DNA from: Comamonadaceae bacterium | GTDB taxonomy: Bacteria > Pseudomonadota > Gammaproteobacteria > Burkholderiales > Burkholderiaceae_C | DNA length: 64,000 nucleotides | NCBI GenBank assembly: GCA_947479935.1 | Contig: CANKBG010000004.1 | Coordinates: 1-64,000 of the forward strand | Direction: 5' to 3' | In this document: piece after piece, positions 1-9,752 of the stretch | Numbering within the stretch: the first letter of the stretch is position 1 | How the letters are laid out: every line of letters begins with the position of its first letter | Position numbers and translations under genes: made by a program | Notes under the pieces: generated by a model | What the model was told of the DNA's origin: nothing | The model's database searches: none | What the model saw: the letters and a program-made list of their open reading frames with translations, nothing else

Positions 1-813
1 GTTGACGCCCATCCAAGGATCGTCGCCCATTTGCTTGAGGCCCAAAGACACGCGGTTTTTCTCGGTGTCGAACTTGAGGATCTTGGCGGTAATTTCTTGA
101 CCGGCTTGCACCACTTCGGAAGGGTGACGTACACGGCGCCATGCCATGTCGGTGATGTGCAGCAAACCATCGATGCCGCCCAAGTCAACAAATGCACCGT
201 ATTCGGTGATGTTCTTGACCACACCATGAACGACGGAACCTTCGCGCAGGTTTTCCATCAGTTTGGCGCGCTCTTCGCCCATCGAAGCTTCAACCACAGC
301 ACGACGTGACAACACGACGTTGTTGCGCTTGCGGTCCAACTTGATGACCTTGAATTCCATGGTCTTGTTTTCGTACGGTGACAGGTCTTTGGTAGGACGT
401 GTGTCAACCAATGAACCTGGCAAGAAGGCACGGATGCCATTGACCAAAACAGTCAGGCCGCCTTTGACTTTGCCGCTGGTTGTACCAGTGACAAATTCGC
501 CGGATTCAAGAGCTTTCTCCAATGACAACCATGATGCCAAACGCTTGGCTGTGTCACGGCTCAAAATGGTGTCGCCGTAGCCGTTCTCGATGGAACCGAT
601 GGCCACAGAAACGAAATCACCAACTTGGACTTCGATGACGCCCAAATCAGATTTAAATTCTTCTAGGGGGACGTAGGCTTCAGATTTGAGGCCGGCGTTA
701 ACAACCACGAAGTTGTGTTCGATGCGAACAACTTCGGCGGTGATCACTTCGCCTGTGCGCATTTCGGTGCGCTTCAGTGATTCTTCAAATAGGTCTGCAA
801 AAGATTCTGACAT
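1..813 (-). CDS. rpsA: 30S ribosomal protein S1 (5' part, runs off left edge)
   Basis: This is the N-terminal 271 codons of ribosomal protein S1, the mRNA-binding protein of the small subunit; the 3' part lies outside the window. The reading frame stays open from the ATG at 813 to base 1. The translation starts [13 protein letters not shown] and contains successive S1/OB-fold repeats, with stretches such as [37 protein letters not shown] and [18 protein letters not shown] that are diagnostic of S1. An AGGAAC Shine-Dalgarno lies about 6 bases before the ATG, which supports this start. It is the last gene of the minus-strand gyrA-to-rpsA run; cmk directly before rpsA is a conserved bacterial arrangement. 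The 169-bp gap after aroA-cmk leaves room for its own promoter, but I could not pick one confidently. Confidence 0.96.
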   Translation of the reverse strand, partial: MSESFADLFEESLKRTEMRTGEVITAEVVRIEHNFVVVNAGLKSEAYVPLEEFKSDLGVIEVQVGDFVSVAIGSIENGYGDTILSRDTAKRLASWLSLEKALESGEFVTGTTSGKVKGGLTVLVNGIRAFLPGSLVDTRPTKDLSPYENKTMEFKVIKLDRKRNNVVLSRRAVVEASMGEERAKLMENLREGSVVHGVVKNITEYGAFVDLGGIDGLLHITDMAWRRVRHPSEVVQAGQEITAKILKFDTEKNRVSLGLKQMGDDPWMGVN

Positions 814-982
814 TCAAGTTCCTAATCCACAAAAAGGTCTGACGACTGCACCATTGCGTCGTTACCAAGGCTAATTGCGGCGGTTGTGTGCGTTTACACG
901 CGGGTTAAGTTGTTGAACCACAAGGCCAGTGCGCAAGCAGCGCGGATGGAGCCATGTGGGCCTCTTTCAAGACTTCCAGCTT

Positions 983-3010
983 TTAAGCAGAGAAGGCTTG
1001 TTTGCTTTGCCACCATTCAAGGACCAGGGTCACCGATTGTTCGATGCTCAAGTCTGAGTTGTCTAACAGCATTGCGTCTTGTGCTGGCTTTAAGGGCGCC
1101 ACGCTTCGGGAACTATCCAGAGCGTCGCGAGCCTCTAAGTCAGCCCGAAGATCGGCGATTTTAGCCTGAAAACCTTTAGAAATCAATTGCTTATGGCGTC
1201 TATCCGCCCTTTTTGCGGCGCTGGCGGTTAAAAATACCTTCAAAGGCGCACCAGGAAAGATAACTGTGCCCATGTCTCTGCCGTCGGCCAAGAGGCCTGG
1301 CAATCGCTGGAAGCTGTGTTGAAGCGCCACCAAAGCCACCCGAACAGCTGGCAAAGTGGAGACCCTAGAAGCGTTCATGCCGCCTTCTTCGCTGCGAATG
1401 GCCTCGGTCACATCTTGGTTGTCCAACAAAACTTTGTCGCCTTCAAAGCGCACAGGTAGTTTTTGGGCCATGGCAGCAATGGCAGCTTCGTGGCCAGTTT
1501 CAAGGCTGAAACCTGCCTTCAAAGCGGCATAAGCGGTGACTCGGTACAGGGCGCCTGAATCGAGGTAGTGGTAGCCCAATTGCTGCGCTACCAAGCTGGA
1601 CAAAGTGCCTTTGCCTGAAGCGGTGGGGCCGTCAATGCAAATCACGGGAATTCGTTTGGCTGGTGTTTGTGTCAGCGAGAAAAGGGTTTCGAAATAGTCC
1701 GGAAAAGTTTTCGCCACGCACTTTGGGTCTTCAATGCGAACGGCCTGATGGTCTGGGTTAAAGGCTGCCAAAGAGAAGCACATGGCCACGCGGTGATCGT
1801 CGTAGGTGTGAATGCTTGCAGCCCGCCATTGGCCTTGTGGCAGCGGATGAATGCGCAACCAATCGGGGCCTTCTTCCACAAGAGCACCCAATTTACGAGA
1901 TTCTTGGGCCATTGCCGCAATGCGATCTGTTTCTTTCACGCGCCAGCTGGCGATGTTTCGCAAAGTGCTAGGGCCGTCGGCATACAAAGCCATGACGGCC
2001 AAAGTCATGGCTGCATCGGGAATGTGATTGCAATCCAAGTCCATGGCCCTGAGGGGCCATGCACCGCGTTTGATTTCTAACCAGTTGGGGCCGCTTTCAA
2101 TGCGCGCACCCATTTGGGTGGCAGCTTCCATGAAACGAATGTCGCCTTGAATGGATGATGCGCCAACGCCTTGAATTCGAACGGCCTTGTCTGTGGCTGC
2201 CAACGCGCCCAGAGCAATGAAGTAGCTGGCAGATGACGCGTCTGCTTCCACGTGAATTTCGCCAGGCGATGTGCAATGACTGCCTGCAGGAATGGTGAAG
2301 CGTCGCCAGCCTTCACGTTTCACCTCGATGCCGTAACGCAACAACAAATTCAAAGTGATTTCAATGTAGGGCTTCGAAATCAGTTCACCCACCACTTCAA
2401 TCACGATGTCTTTTTGGGCAGCCAAGGGCAAGGACATTAAGAGCGCGGTTAAGAATTGGCTGGACACATCGCCACGCACTTGGATGGGCTTGTCGAGTTG
2501 CAGTTGAGGTGTGAGTACGCGCAGAGGCGGGTAGCCATCAGTGCCCAAATAATCAATGTGGCAACCCAGCAAACGCAGCGCATCCACCAAATCACCAATG
2601 GGGCGCTCGTGCATGCGGGGCACACCTTTGAGTGTGAAGTCGCCACCCATCACGGCCAATGCGGCGGTCAAAGGGCGCATGGCGGTACCCGCATTGCCCA
2701 TGAAAAACTCAATGGGTGCTGTGGGTTTTTTCAAGCCAACCGATTTGCCATCTGCACCTCGACGCCCTAAGCCTGTGATGCACACGCTGTGAGTGCCAGC
2801 TTGGGCTTCAACGCTGCAACCTAATTGGCGAAGTGCTGCCAACATGACGCGTGTGTCGTCGGAATCCAAAAGGTCATGTACCCATGTGCTGCCTTCGCAC
2901 AAAGCAGACAAAAGCAGAACTCGATTGGAAATACTTTTCGAGCCTGGTAGGGTGACAGTGCCACCAGCTAGTTGCAAAGAGGGGATGTCTAGAAACGCTG
3001 TGGCGAACAT
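983..3010 (-). CDS. aroA-cmk: Bifunctional EPSP synthase / cytidylate kinase fusion
   Basis: A single 675-residue frame joins two enzymes. Residues 1 to about 445 are 3-phosphoshikimate 1-carboxyvinyltransferase (shikimate pathway, phosphoenolpyruvate plus shikimate 3-phosphate). Visible motifs are [10 protein letters not shown] at 21-30, GNAGTAMRP at 105-113, [12 protein letters not shown] at 331-342 and YDDHRVAM at 403-410. Residues about 453-675 are cytidylate kinase (CMP/dCMP phosphorylation), with P-loop GPTASGKGT at 461-469, [13 protein letters not shown] at 576-588 and the RADRRHKQL lid at 601-609. The linker is under 10 residues, and no stop or frameshift separates the halves. It follows tyrA by 9 bases, with a GAGGAA ribosome-binding sequence overlapping the tyrA stop. 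Separate aroA and cmk genes are the norm in most bacteria; the fused form is known in Burkholderiales. Confidence 0.96.
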   Translation of the reverse strand: MFATAFLDIPSLQLAGGTVTLPGSKSISNRVLLLSALCEGSTWVHDLLDSDDTRVMLAALRQLGCSVEAQAGTHSVCITGLGRRGADGKSVGLKKPTAPIEFFMGNAGTAMRPLTAALAVMGGDFTLKGVPRMHERPIGDLVDALRLLGCHIDYLGTDGYPPLRVLTPQLQLDKPIQVRGDVSSQFLTALLMSLPLAAQKDIVIEVVGELISKPYIEITLNLLLRYGIEVKREGWRRFTIPAGSHCTSPGEIHVEADASSASYFIALGALAATDKAVRIQGVGASSIQGDIRFMEAATQMGARIESGPNWLEIKRGAWPLRAMDLDCNHIPDAAMTLAVMALYADGPSTLRNIASWRVKETDRIAAMAQESRKLGALVEEGPDWLRIHPLPQGQWRAASIHTYDDHRVAMCFSLAAFNPDHQAVRIEDPKCVAKTFPDYFETLFSLTQTPAKRIPVICIDGPTASGKGTLSSLVAQQLGYHYLDSGALYRVTAYAALKAGFSLETGHEAAIAAMAQKLPVRFEGDKVLLDNQDVTEAIRSEEGGMNASRVSTLPAVRVALVALQHSFQRLPGLLADGRDMGTVIFPGAPLKVFLTASAAKRADRRHKQLISKGFQAKIADLRADLEARDALDSSRSVAPLKPAQDAMLLDNSDLSIEQSVTLVLEWWQSKQAFSA

Positions 3011-3019
3011 ATTGGAAAA

Positions 3020-3904
3020 TTATTCCTCAGAATTCTGATGGGCACCCATTCGCCACTTGAACCGCAAATCACTGGCTTGTCGAATCATGTCTTCAAGCGC
3101 TTGAGGATGATTGGTTTCAATGGCTTTTTCAAAGTCTTCTAAGGCTTCTTTGAAGTGCGCAATTTGAAGCAGAACTTGTTCGCGGTTGGTGGTCAAAATG
3201 TCGCGCCATACAACAGGATCACTGGCGGCGATGCGCGAAAAATCTCTAAAGCCAGGGCCACCCAATGCAATCAAGGCAGCGCCATTTTTTTGCTGAAAAA
3301 TACCGCGAATCATGGCGTAGGCCAGCACATGAGGCAGGTGGCTGACTGCGGCAAAGGCCGCATCATGAGCGGCTGGCGTGAGTTCAGTGATGTCACTGCC
3401 CAAACTCGCCCAGATTTGCTTGGCAAGTTGCACCTGCGCCGTGCCTGAGGTGGGCATGGGAGTGAGAATCAGCGCACGCTCCTTGTACAGATCTGCATCA
3501 GAATGTTCAACGCCTGCAACTTCTTTCCCTGCAATGGGGTGAACGGGAACGAAACAATGCAATCTATCACCTAAGGTGTCGATCGCTGCCGCCACAATGT
3601 CTGATTTTGTAGAGCCCACATCCATCAGAAGTGCATCGACTCGCAAAGCGGGCGCCATGGCTTGAAAGCAAGCCGCGGTTGCTTTGACGGGCACCGCCAG
3701 CAAAATCAAATCGGCATCTTGTACCGCTTGTGCAATGCTGTCTGCGCTAGCGTCAATCACGCCTAGGCTCAGTGCTTTTTGACGGGATGTTGCAGAAGGG
3801 CTGAATCCCACAATGTGCGGCGCCCAGCCGGCACTTCGGGCGGCCAATGCAAACGAGCCGCCCATCAGACCGCAGCCAATGAGGGCGACTTTCTGGAATT
3901 TCAT
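3020..3904 (-). CDS. tyrA: Prephenate dehydrogenase
   Basis: A 294-residue cytoplasmic NAD(P)-dependent enzyme that oxidatively decarboxylates prephenate (or arogenate) on the way to tyrosine. The Rossmann motif GCGLMGGS is at residues 10-17, the substrate-binding HPIAGKE at 122-128, and SHLPHVLAYA at 188-197 supplies further conserved histidines. There is no C-terminal ACT domain, so this is the short class, and feedback control by tyrosine is not evident from the sequence. Its ATG overlaps the pheA stop by 4 bases (ATGA), so translation is probably coupled. It lies between pheA and aroA-cmk, so the aromatic amino acid enzymes are produced together. Confidence 0.95.
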   Translation of the reverse strand: MKFQKVALIGCGLMGGSFALAARSAGWAPHIVGFSPSATSRQKALSLGVIDASADSIAQAVQDADLILLAVPVKATAACFQAMAPALRVDALLMDVGSTKSDIVAAAIDTLGDRLHCFVPVHPIAGKEVAGVEHSDADLYKERALILTPMPTSGTAQVQLAKQIWASLGSDITELTPAAHDAAFAAVSHLPHVLAYAMIRGIFQQKNGAALIALGGPGFRDFSRIAASDPVVWRDILTTNREQVLLQIAHFKEALEDFEKAIETNHPQALEDMIRQASDLRFKWRMGAHQNSEE

Positions 3905-4998
3905 TCAGGAATAGGGTAGGAACCCAGAACCTTGTAGAAGGCGCACAAACTTTGAAGCTCTGTCAGTGCCGCTGCCACATGGGGTTGCGAAATATGGCCT
4001 TGAATATCAATGTAGAAATAGTATTCCCATTGACCCGACTTGGCGGGGCGCGATTCAAAACGCGTCATGGACACGCCGTTGTTTTTCAGGGGCATGAGGA
4101 GGTCGTGAACTGCACCAGGACGGTTATGAACGGACACCACCAGGCTGGTGCAATCTTTGCCTGAAGCAGGTGGTGTGGCCAAAGTTTGCGGCAAGCAAAT
4201 TACTGCAAAACGCGTTCTGTTGGTGGCCTCATCTTGAATGGCATGCGACACAATGTGCAAAGCAAACTGAGAGGCCGCTCGTTCGCTGGCCAGCGCTGCC
4301 CAAGTAGGATTGCCAGCAGCCAAACGCGCGCCTTCAGCGTTGCTAGATACAGCGCGCCGCTCAGCGTGGGGCAAGTGTTGCGTCAGCCAAGTTTGACATT
4401 GCGCAAGGGCCTGAGGGTGTGCCATCACCACTTCAATGTCTTCCAAGTTGTTGGTTTGACGCAGCAAGTTGTGGCGCACCAAGAGACTCACTTCACCGAT
4501 CACATGGACCGGAGAGCGGAGGAATAAATCAAGCGACCTGGCCACTACGCCTTCGGTGGAGTTTTCCATGCCCACCACGCCAAATTGTGCAGTGCCTGCA
4601 GCCGTAGAATTAAACACTTCGTCGAAGTTGTTGCAGTAAATCAGGCTGGCTGCACTGCCAAAGAATTCGATGGCGGCTTGCTCACAAAATGTACCCTGTG
4701 GCCCTAAAACAGCCACGCGTTGAGGGGCTTCCAGTGCCAAACAGGCCGACATAATTTCACGCCAGATGGACGCAACATGCGTATTGAGTAAAGGCCCTTG
4801 GTTGGTACTTTCAATCTTGGCAATGACTTGGGCCACACGATCTGGGCGAAAAAAAGGCGAACCTTCAGCGCGCTTAATCTCACCCACTTTTTCAGCCACT
4901 TTGGCGCGTTGGTTCAGCAAATTCAACAACTGCTGATCGAGCGAGTCAATTTGAATTCGCAAATCGGCCAAAGCGTCTGATTGAATGGGTTGAGTCAT
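3901..4998 (-). CDS. pheA: Chorismate mutase / prephenate dehydratase (P-protein)
   Basis: A 365-residue bifunctional enzyme for phenylalanine synthesis. Residues about 8-90 are an AroQ-type chorismate mutase helical domain. Residues about 93-275 are prephenate dehydratase, with GPQGTFCEQAA at 99-109, NSTEGVV at 146-152 and the catalytic-region TRF at 262-264. Residues about 285-362 form an ACT regulatory domain with ESRPAK at 315-320, the motif linked to phenylalanine feedback inhibition in this family. The length is normal for P-proteins. The stop codon overlaps the tyrA ATG. The serC stop is 6 bases upstream of this start, consistent with one transcript. Confidence 0.96.
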   Translation of the reverse strand: MTQPIQSDALADLRIQIDSLDQQLLNLLNQRAKVAEKVGEIKRAEGSPFFRPDRVAQVIAKIESTNQGPLLNTHVASIWREIMSACLALEAPQRVAVLGPQGTFCEQAAIEFFGSAASLIYCNNFDEVFNSTAAGTAQFGVVGMENSTEGVVARSLDLFLRSPVHVIGEVSLLVRHNLLRQTNNLEDIEVVMAHPQALAQCQTWLTQHLPHAERRAVSSNAEGARLAAGNPTWAALASERAASQFALHIVSHAIQDEATNRTRFAVICLPQTLATPPASGKDCTSLVVSVHNRPGAVHDLLMPLKNNGVSMTRFESRPAKSGQWEYYFYIDIQGHISQPHVAAALTELQSLCAFYKVLGSYPIPE

Positions 4999-5004
4999 GT
5001 TTGA

Positions 5005-6111
5005 TTAAGCCTGTGTGGCTTCAAAGTCTTGAAGGTAAGACACCAAAGCCTTAATCCCTTCTAAGGGCATGGCGTTGTAAATGCTGGCGCGCATGCCGCC
5101 AACAGATTTGTGACCTTTGAGTTGTAGCAACCCACGCGTTTTGGCACCCGCTAAGAAGGCTTCGTTTCTTGATTCATCTTTCAAGTAAAACGGAACGTTC
5201 ATGCGCGAGCGGAAAGGTTTCTCGACTCTGTTTTCGTAGAGTTGCGATTGGTCTAAGTAGTTGTACAACAGCGTTGCTTTGGCTATGTTGCGCATTTCCA
5301 TGGCGGCCACACCCGTGACACCGTTTTCCTTTTGCGCTTTGAGCCATTTGAAGACCATACCAGCCATGTAAATTGAATAGGTGGGAGGTGTGTTGTACAT
5401 CGAGCCGTTGTCGGCCACCATTTTGTAGTTGAAAGCACTCGGACAGTGCTTCATGGCCTTGCCAAGCAGGTCCTCACGTACCACCACCAAGGTCAGGCCA
5501 GCAGGGCCTAAATTCTTTTGGGCGCCACCAAAGGCCAAGCCCACTTTTGACCAATCGAAACTGCGTGAAGCAACATGCGACGAAAAATCAATGACCAAAG
5601 GGGCCTGACTGCCAAGCGCCTTGATATCAGGCAACTCATGAAATTCCACGCCATCAATGGTCTCGTTGGTGCAGACATGAACGTAATTGGCGTCTGAACT
5701 CAATTGCCACTGTGAAGGCAGTGGAATGTTGGAGAACTTTGCCGTTTGCGCACTGGCAGCCAAATGAGGTTTGCAAAATTGGGCAGCCTCTTTGAAAGAT
5801 TTTTGGCTCCAACTGCCGGTAACCACAAAATCAACCGTGCCTTCTTGAGATAAATTCAAAGGCACGATGGCATTTTCTGCAATGCCGCCCCCCTGCATGA
5901 ACAAAATTTTGAAATTGGCTGGTATGGCCAACAAATCTCGCAAATCAGCTTCTGCTTCTTCGTAAATCGACATGAACTCTTTGCCACGATGGCTCATTTC
6001 CATCACGCTCATGCCACTGCCATGCCAGTCCAGCATTTCGCCGGCAGCTTGAATCAGAACCGCATCAGGGATGGCAGCAGGGCCGGCAGAAAAGTTGAAG
6101 GGTCTGGTCAT
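5005..6111 (-). CDS. serC: Phosphoserine aminotransferase
   Basis: A 368-residue PLP enzyme that transaminates 3-phosphohydroxypyruvate in serine synthesis and acts on the related 4-phospho-threonine intermediate in vitamin B6 synthesis. The start [15 protein letters not shown] is typical of SerC. The Schiff-base lysine is K199 in [12 protein letters not shown], matching the known position within one residue. [14 protein letters not shown] near residue 74 and the C-terminal [12 protein letters not shown] are also family signatures. Its ATG shares 4 bases with the gyrA stop (ATGA), so serC is translationally coupled to gyrA. This gene opens the amino-acid part of the supraoperon. Confidence 0.96.
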   Translation of the reverse strand: MTRPFNFSAGPAAIPDAVLIQAAGEMLDWHGSGMSVMEMSHRGKEFMSIYEEAEADLRDLLAIPANFKILFMQGGGIAENAIVPLNLSQEGTVDFVVTGSWSQKSFKEAAQFCKPHLAASAQTAKFSNIPLPSQWQLSSDANYVHVCTNETIDGVEFHELPDIKALGSQAPLVIDFSSHVASRSFDWSKVGLAFGGAQKNLGPAGLTLVVVREDLLGKAMKHCPSAFNYKMVADNGSMYNTPPTYSIYMAGMVFKWLKAQKENGVTGVAAMEMRNIAKATLLYNYLDQSQLYENRVEKPFRSRMNVPFYLKDESRNEAFLAGAKTRGLLQLKGHKSVGGMRASIYNAMPLEGIKALVSYLQDFEATQA

Positions 6112-8774
6112 TCAGCAGAGCCACTTTCACCAGTTTCGTCCGCGCCGCCCTCTGAGTCTGAAGCACCTTCGATGCCGTCATCCTGAATGTTGGCGTCGTT
6201 TTCCACAATGCGTTGCAAGCCTGACAATTTGGCACCGTCGTCCAAGCCAATCAGGGTCACGCCCTGTGTAGCACGTCCCAGTTCGCGAATTTCTGAAACG
6301 CGGGTGCGAACCAAAACACCTGTGTCAGTGATCAACATGATTTCGTCTTCAGCACGAACCAAGGTGGCGGCTACCACTTTGCCGTTGCGCTCTGATTGTT
6401 GGATGGCAATCATGCCTTTGGTGCCGCGACCGTGACGCGTGTATTCCAAAATGGAAGTGCGTTTGCCAAAACCGTTGGCCGTTGCGGTCAACACACTTTG
6501 TTGTTCGTCTTCAGCCACCAGCATGGCGATCACGCTTTGTGTGTCGTCTAGCATCATGCCGCGCACGCCGCGAGCGTTGCGGCCCATGGGGCGCACATCA
6601 TTTTCATCAAAACGAACGGCTTTGCCGCCGTCGCTGAACAGCATCACATCGTGTTTGCCATCAGTGAGTGCGGCGCCAATGAGGAAGTCGCCTTCGTCAA
6701 GGTCTACAGCAATGATGCCGGCTTTGCGGGGATTGCTGAATTCATCGAGCGATGTTTTCTTCACGGTACCCATGGAGGTGCCCATGAACACGTAATGATC
6801 GGCAGGGAAACTGCGCATGTCGCCAGTCAAAGGCAAGACCACATTGATCTTTTCGCCTTCTTGCAGCGGGAACATGTTGACGATGGGGCGACCACGAGAG
6901 CCGCGTGAACCCGCCGGCACTTCCCACACTTTAAGCCAGTACAAACGGCCGCGATTCGAGAAGCACAAGATGTAATCGTGTGTGTTGGCAATGAAGAGTT
7001 GATCGATCCAGTCGTCTTCTTTGGTGGCAGTGGCTTGCTTGCCACGACCGCCGCGCTTTTGGGCGCGGTATTCAGACAATGGCTGGCTCTTGATGTAGCC
7101 ACTGTGAGACAAGGTGACCACCATGTCGGTGGGGGTGATCAAGTCTTCAGTGGCCAAATCTTGGGCATTGTTTTCAATGAAACTGCGGCGTGCGCCCATC
7201 TTGGTTTGGCCAAACTCTTGGCGCAATTCGCCCAGTTCTTCGCCAATGATGGTGGACACGCGCTCAGGCTTGGACAAGATGTCGAGCAAGTCTTCAATTT
7301 CAGACATGACTTCTTTGTACTCAACCACAATTTTGTCTTGCTCAAGTCCTGTCAAGCGTTGCAAACGCATTTGCAAAATTTCTTGCGCTTGCGTTTCGCT
7401 GAGGCGGTACAAACCATCATTGCCCATGCCAAATTCTTTTTCCAAGCCATCGGGGCGGTAGTCGTCTGCATTCACAGCGCCGCCATCGGAACGCGTGCGG
7501 GTGAGCATTTCGCGAACCAATTTGGAATCCCAGCTGCGTGTCATCAAATCGGCTTTGGCCACAGGCGGTGTGGGCGCATTGCGAATGATGGCAATGAACT
7601 CGTCGATGTTGGCCAAGGCCACGGCCAAACCTTCTAAGACGTGGCCACGTTCGCGGGCTTTACGCAATGTGAACACGGTGCGACGTGTGACCACTTCACG
7701 GCGGTGTTGCAAAAACACGCTGATCAGGTCTTTCAAGTTGCACAACTTGGGTTGACCATCAATCAGGGCCACCATGTTGATGCCGAATGTGTCTTGCAAT
7801 GAGGTCTGTTTGTACAGATTGTTGAGCACCACTTCAGGCACTTCGCCGCGTTTGAGTTCAATCACCAAACGCATGCCTGATTTATCAGACTCGTCTTGAA
7901 TGTGGCTGATGCCCTCGATCTTTTTCTCGTGAACCAATTCGGCCATGCGTTCTTGCAAGGTCTTTTTGTTGACTTGGTAGGGCAGTTCGTCTACCACGAT
8001 GCACTGACGTTGGCCTTTGTCGATGTCTTCAAAGTGGCACTTGGCGCGCATCACCACACGGCCGCGGCCCGTTCGGTAGCCTTCTTTGACACCGCTGATG
8101 CCGTAAATAATGCCGGCTGTGGGGAAGTCTGGCGCCGGGATGATTTCGATCAATTCATCGATGGTGGCGCTAGGATTTCGCAGTAGATGCAAGCAAGCGT
8201 CAACCACTTCATTCAAGTTATGGGGTGGAATGTTGGTCGCCATTCCCACCGCAATACCGCCAGAACCGTTGACCAAGAGGTTGGGAATTCGGCTTGGAAG
8301 TACCAAAGGTTCTTTTTCAGAGCCGTCGTAATTGGGGCCAAAGTCGACGGTTTCTTTGTCAATGTCGGCCAACATTTCGTGAGCAATTTTGGCCAAACGA
8401 ATTTCGGTATAACGCATGGCTGCAGCGTTGTCGCCGTCCACAGAGCCAAAGTTGCCTTGGCCGTCCACCAGCATGTGACGCATGGAAAAATCTTGCGCCA
8501 TGCGAACGATGGTGTCGTAGACAGATTGGTCGCCGTGAGGGTGATACTTACCAATGACGTCACCCACAATACGAGCCGACTTCTTGTAGGCGCGGTTCCA
8601 GTCGTTGTTCAACTCATGCATGGCAAACAAGACGCGGCGGTGCACCGGTTTGAGGCCGTCCCGGGCATCGGGCAGGGCGCGTCCCACAATCACGCTCATG
8701 GCGTAGTCGAGGTAGCTGCGGCGCATTTCCTCTTCGAGACTGATAGGGAGGGTTTCTTTTGCGAACTGGGTCAT
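6108..8774 (-). CDS. gyrA: DNA gyrase subunit A
   Basis: An 888-residue A subunit of DNA gyrase, the ATP-dependent enzyme that introduces negative supercoils. The N-terminal breakage-reunion domain carries the catalytic tyrosine Y122 in [12 protein letters not shown], and the C-terminal domain carries the GyrA box QKRGGRGK. The last 40 or so residues are an acidic tail. The start at 8774 ([20 protein letters not shown]) was chosen because it matches the family N-terminus and makes residue numbering coincide with E. coli. The frame is open 10 codons further upstream without family support. The quinolone-resistance-determining region reads GDQSVYD, so residue 83 is Gln and 84 is Ser instead of the Ser-Ala of E. 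coli. No good Shine-Dalgarno is visible at either start. Confidence 0.95.
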   Translation of the reverse strand: MTQFAKETLPISLEEEMRRSYLDYAMSVIVGRALPDARDGLKPVHRRVLFAMHELNNDWNRAYKKSARIVGDVIGKYHPHGDQSVYDTIVRMAQDFSMRHMLVDGQGNFGSVDGDNAAAMRYTEIRLAKIAHEMLADIDKETVDFGPNYDGSEKEPLVLPSRIPNLLVNGSGGIAVGMATNIPPHNLNEVVDACLHLLRNPSATIDELIEIIPAPDFPTAGIIYGISGVKEGYRTGRGRVVMRAKCHFEDIDKGQRQCIVVDELPYQVNKKTLQERMAELVHEKKIEGISHIQDESDKSGMRLVIELKRGEVPEVVLNNLYKQTSLQDTFGINMVALIDGQPKLCNLKDLISVFLQHRREVVTRRTVFTLRKARERGHVLEGLAVALANIDEFIAIIRNAPTPPVAKADLMTRSWDSKLVREMLTRTRSDGGAVNADDYRPDGLEKEFGMGNDGLYRLSETQAQEILQMRLQRLTGLEQDKIVVEYKEVMSEIEDLLDILSKPERVSTIIGEELGELRQEFGQTKMGARRSFIENNAQDLATEDLITPTDMVVTLSHSGYIKSQPLSEYRAQKRGGRGKQATATKEDDWIDQLFIANTHDYILCFSNRGRLYWLKVWEVPAGSRGSRGRPIVNMFPLQEGEKINVVLPLTGDMRSFPADHYVFMGTSMGTVKKTSLDEFSNPRKAGIIAVDLDEGDFLIGAALTDGKHDVMLFSDGGKAVRFDENDVRPMGRNARGVRGMMLDDTQSVIAMLVAEDEQQSVLTATANGFGKRTSILEYTRHGRGTKGMIAIQQSERNGKVVAATLVRAEDEIMLITDTGVLVRTRVSEIRELGRATQGVTLIGLDDGAKLSGLQRIVENDANIQDDGIEGASDSEGGADETGESGSAE

Positions 8775-9001
8775 GAGGGGTCTGGCGCACTGGGTGAAAG
8801 ACATCCATTTTAGGTCTAAAGAGTGTCGTTGATTCGCAACACATTGCTCAGCTTGATAAGTACCAGTTCAGAGGGTTTTCACCAAATTGGGGAATTGACC
8901 TAGAGCTATGGCACAATGATTTCAACGTTTTGGGTGATGGTCATTCAAATCGTCTCTTTTCTCGCAGGATGTCTGCGGTAATTATCCCCATGAGGAGAAC
9001 C

Positions 9002-9670
9002 ATGAAAAAATTCAACAAATTGGCAATGCTGTTGGCTTCAGCTGCCCTGGCAACTGCTGCAAGCGCGCAATCCGTAGACAACTGGCGCAATGGCACAGGC
9101 GAACTCGCTTGGAAAAACGGCTCGGCCGAAAATTGCTGGCGCGGTGCCAACTGGACACCTGCTACCGCTGCTGCGGGCTGTGATGGTGCCATTGTTGCGC
9201 CTAAAGCTGCTCCACCAGCACCTGCAGCTGCACCAGCACCAGCACCAGCACCAAGAGCTGCTGCACCTGCACCTGCACCAAGAGCTGCTGCCCCTGCGCC
9301 TGCGCCTGCTGCTGCCACTAAAGTGACTTACGCTGCCGACACATTCTTTGACTTTAACAAATCAGTGTTGAAAGCTGACGGCAAAGCCAAATTGGATGAC
9401 TTGGCTGGCAAAGTGAAAGCCATCAACTTGGAAGTGATCATTGCTGTGGGTCACACTGACTCCGTTGGCGCTGACGCTTACAACCAAAAGTTGTCTGTGA
9501 AGCGTGCTGATGCTGTCAAAGCCTATTTGATCACCAAAGGCATCGAGAAAAACCGCGTTTACACAGAAGGCAAGGGCGAGAAACAACCTGTTGCTGACAA
9601 CAAAACAGATGCTGGCCGTTCTAAAAACCGCCGCGTGGAAATCGAAGTTGTGGGTACACGCCCCAACTGA
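9002..9670 (+). CDS. OmpA-family outer-membrane / peptidoglycan-binding protein
   Basis: A 222-residue exported protein. Residues 1-23 are a signal peptide (MKKFNKLAMLLASAALATAA, cleaved after SAQ). Residues 24-62 hold two cysteines (C45, C60). A Pro/Ala-rich linker spans about 66-106. Residues about 108-220 are an OmpA C-terminal peptidoglycan-binding domain with GHTDSVG, the NQKLSVKRA helix and SKNRRVE. There is no room for the eight-stranded barrel of E. coli OmpA, so it probably tethers the outer membrane to the wall by other means. The start at 9002 is fixed by a GAGGAG ribosome-binding site 4 bases upstream and by the signal peptide; an in-frame ATG at 8930 would add 24 residues in front of the signal peptide. 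It is followed by a strong terminator. Confidence 0.93.
   Translation: MKKFNKLAMLLASAALATAASAQSVDNWRNGTGELAWKNGSAENCWRGANWTPATAAAGCDGAIVAPKAAPPAPAAAPAPAPAPRAAAPAPAPRAAAPAPAPAAATKVTYAADTFFDFNKSVLKADGKAKLDDLAGKVKAINLEVIIAVGHTDSVGADAYNQKLSVKRADAVKAYLITKGIEKNRVYTEGKGEKQPVADNKTDAGRSKNRRVEIEVVGTRPN
9251..9304 (+). repeat. Two 27-nt tandem repeats in the ompA linker
   Basis: Two adjacent 27-base units (9251-9277 and 9278-9304) encode PRAAAPAPA twice inside the Pro/Ala linker of the OmpA-like protein. They differ only at a few third positions. The repeat keeps frame, so copy-number changes would lengthen or shorten the linker without disrupting the protein. Confidence 0.85.
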
Positions 9671-9714
9671 TCAACCGAAAGCTTGAATTAAATCAAGCGT
9701 TTGTTGATTCAGAG

Positions 9715-9739
9715 AAAGCCTCCTTCGGGAGGCTTTTTT
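9715..9739 (+). terminator. Rho-independent terminator after ompA
   Basis: A perfect 9-bp stem (9715-9723 with 9728-9736) encloses a TTCG tetraloop and runs into a T tract ending at 9739. It lies 45 bases after the ompA stop and 14 bases before ubiG, so ubiG-gph probably depend on read-through or a promoter of their own. Confidence 0.92.
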
Positions 9740-9752
9740 ACTTTCGGAGACA

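Noticed and set aside
6978-7637. A 219-codon open frame on the plus strand opposite gyrA
   Set aside because: It lies wholly inside gyrA, has no recognisable domain, and long antisense frames are expected from the codon bias of this gene.
8775-8804. A 10-codon upstream extension of gyrA
   Set aside because: The family N-terminus and E. coli numbering both fit the ATG at 8774; the extra residues are not conserved-looking.
8187-8813. A 208-codon plus-strand frame covering the gyrA start
   Set aside because: It overlaps the most conserved part of gyrA and has no ribosome-binding site or homology signature.
8881-8920. A possible ompA promoter using TTGACC at 8895-8900
   Set aside because: No acceptable -10 box lies 16-18 bases downstream, so I could not support it.
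8941-9318. A 125-codon alanine/glycine-rich frame antisense to ompA
   Set aside because: It is simply the reverse reading of the Pro/Ala linker repeats in ompA.
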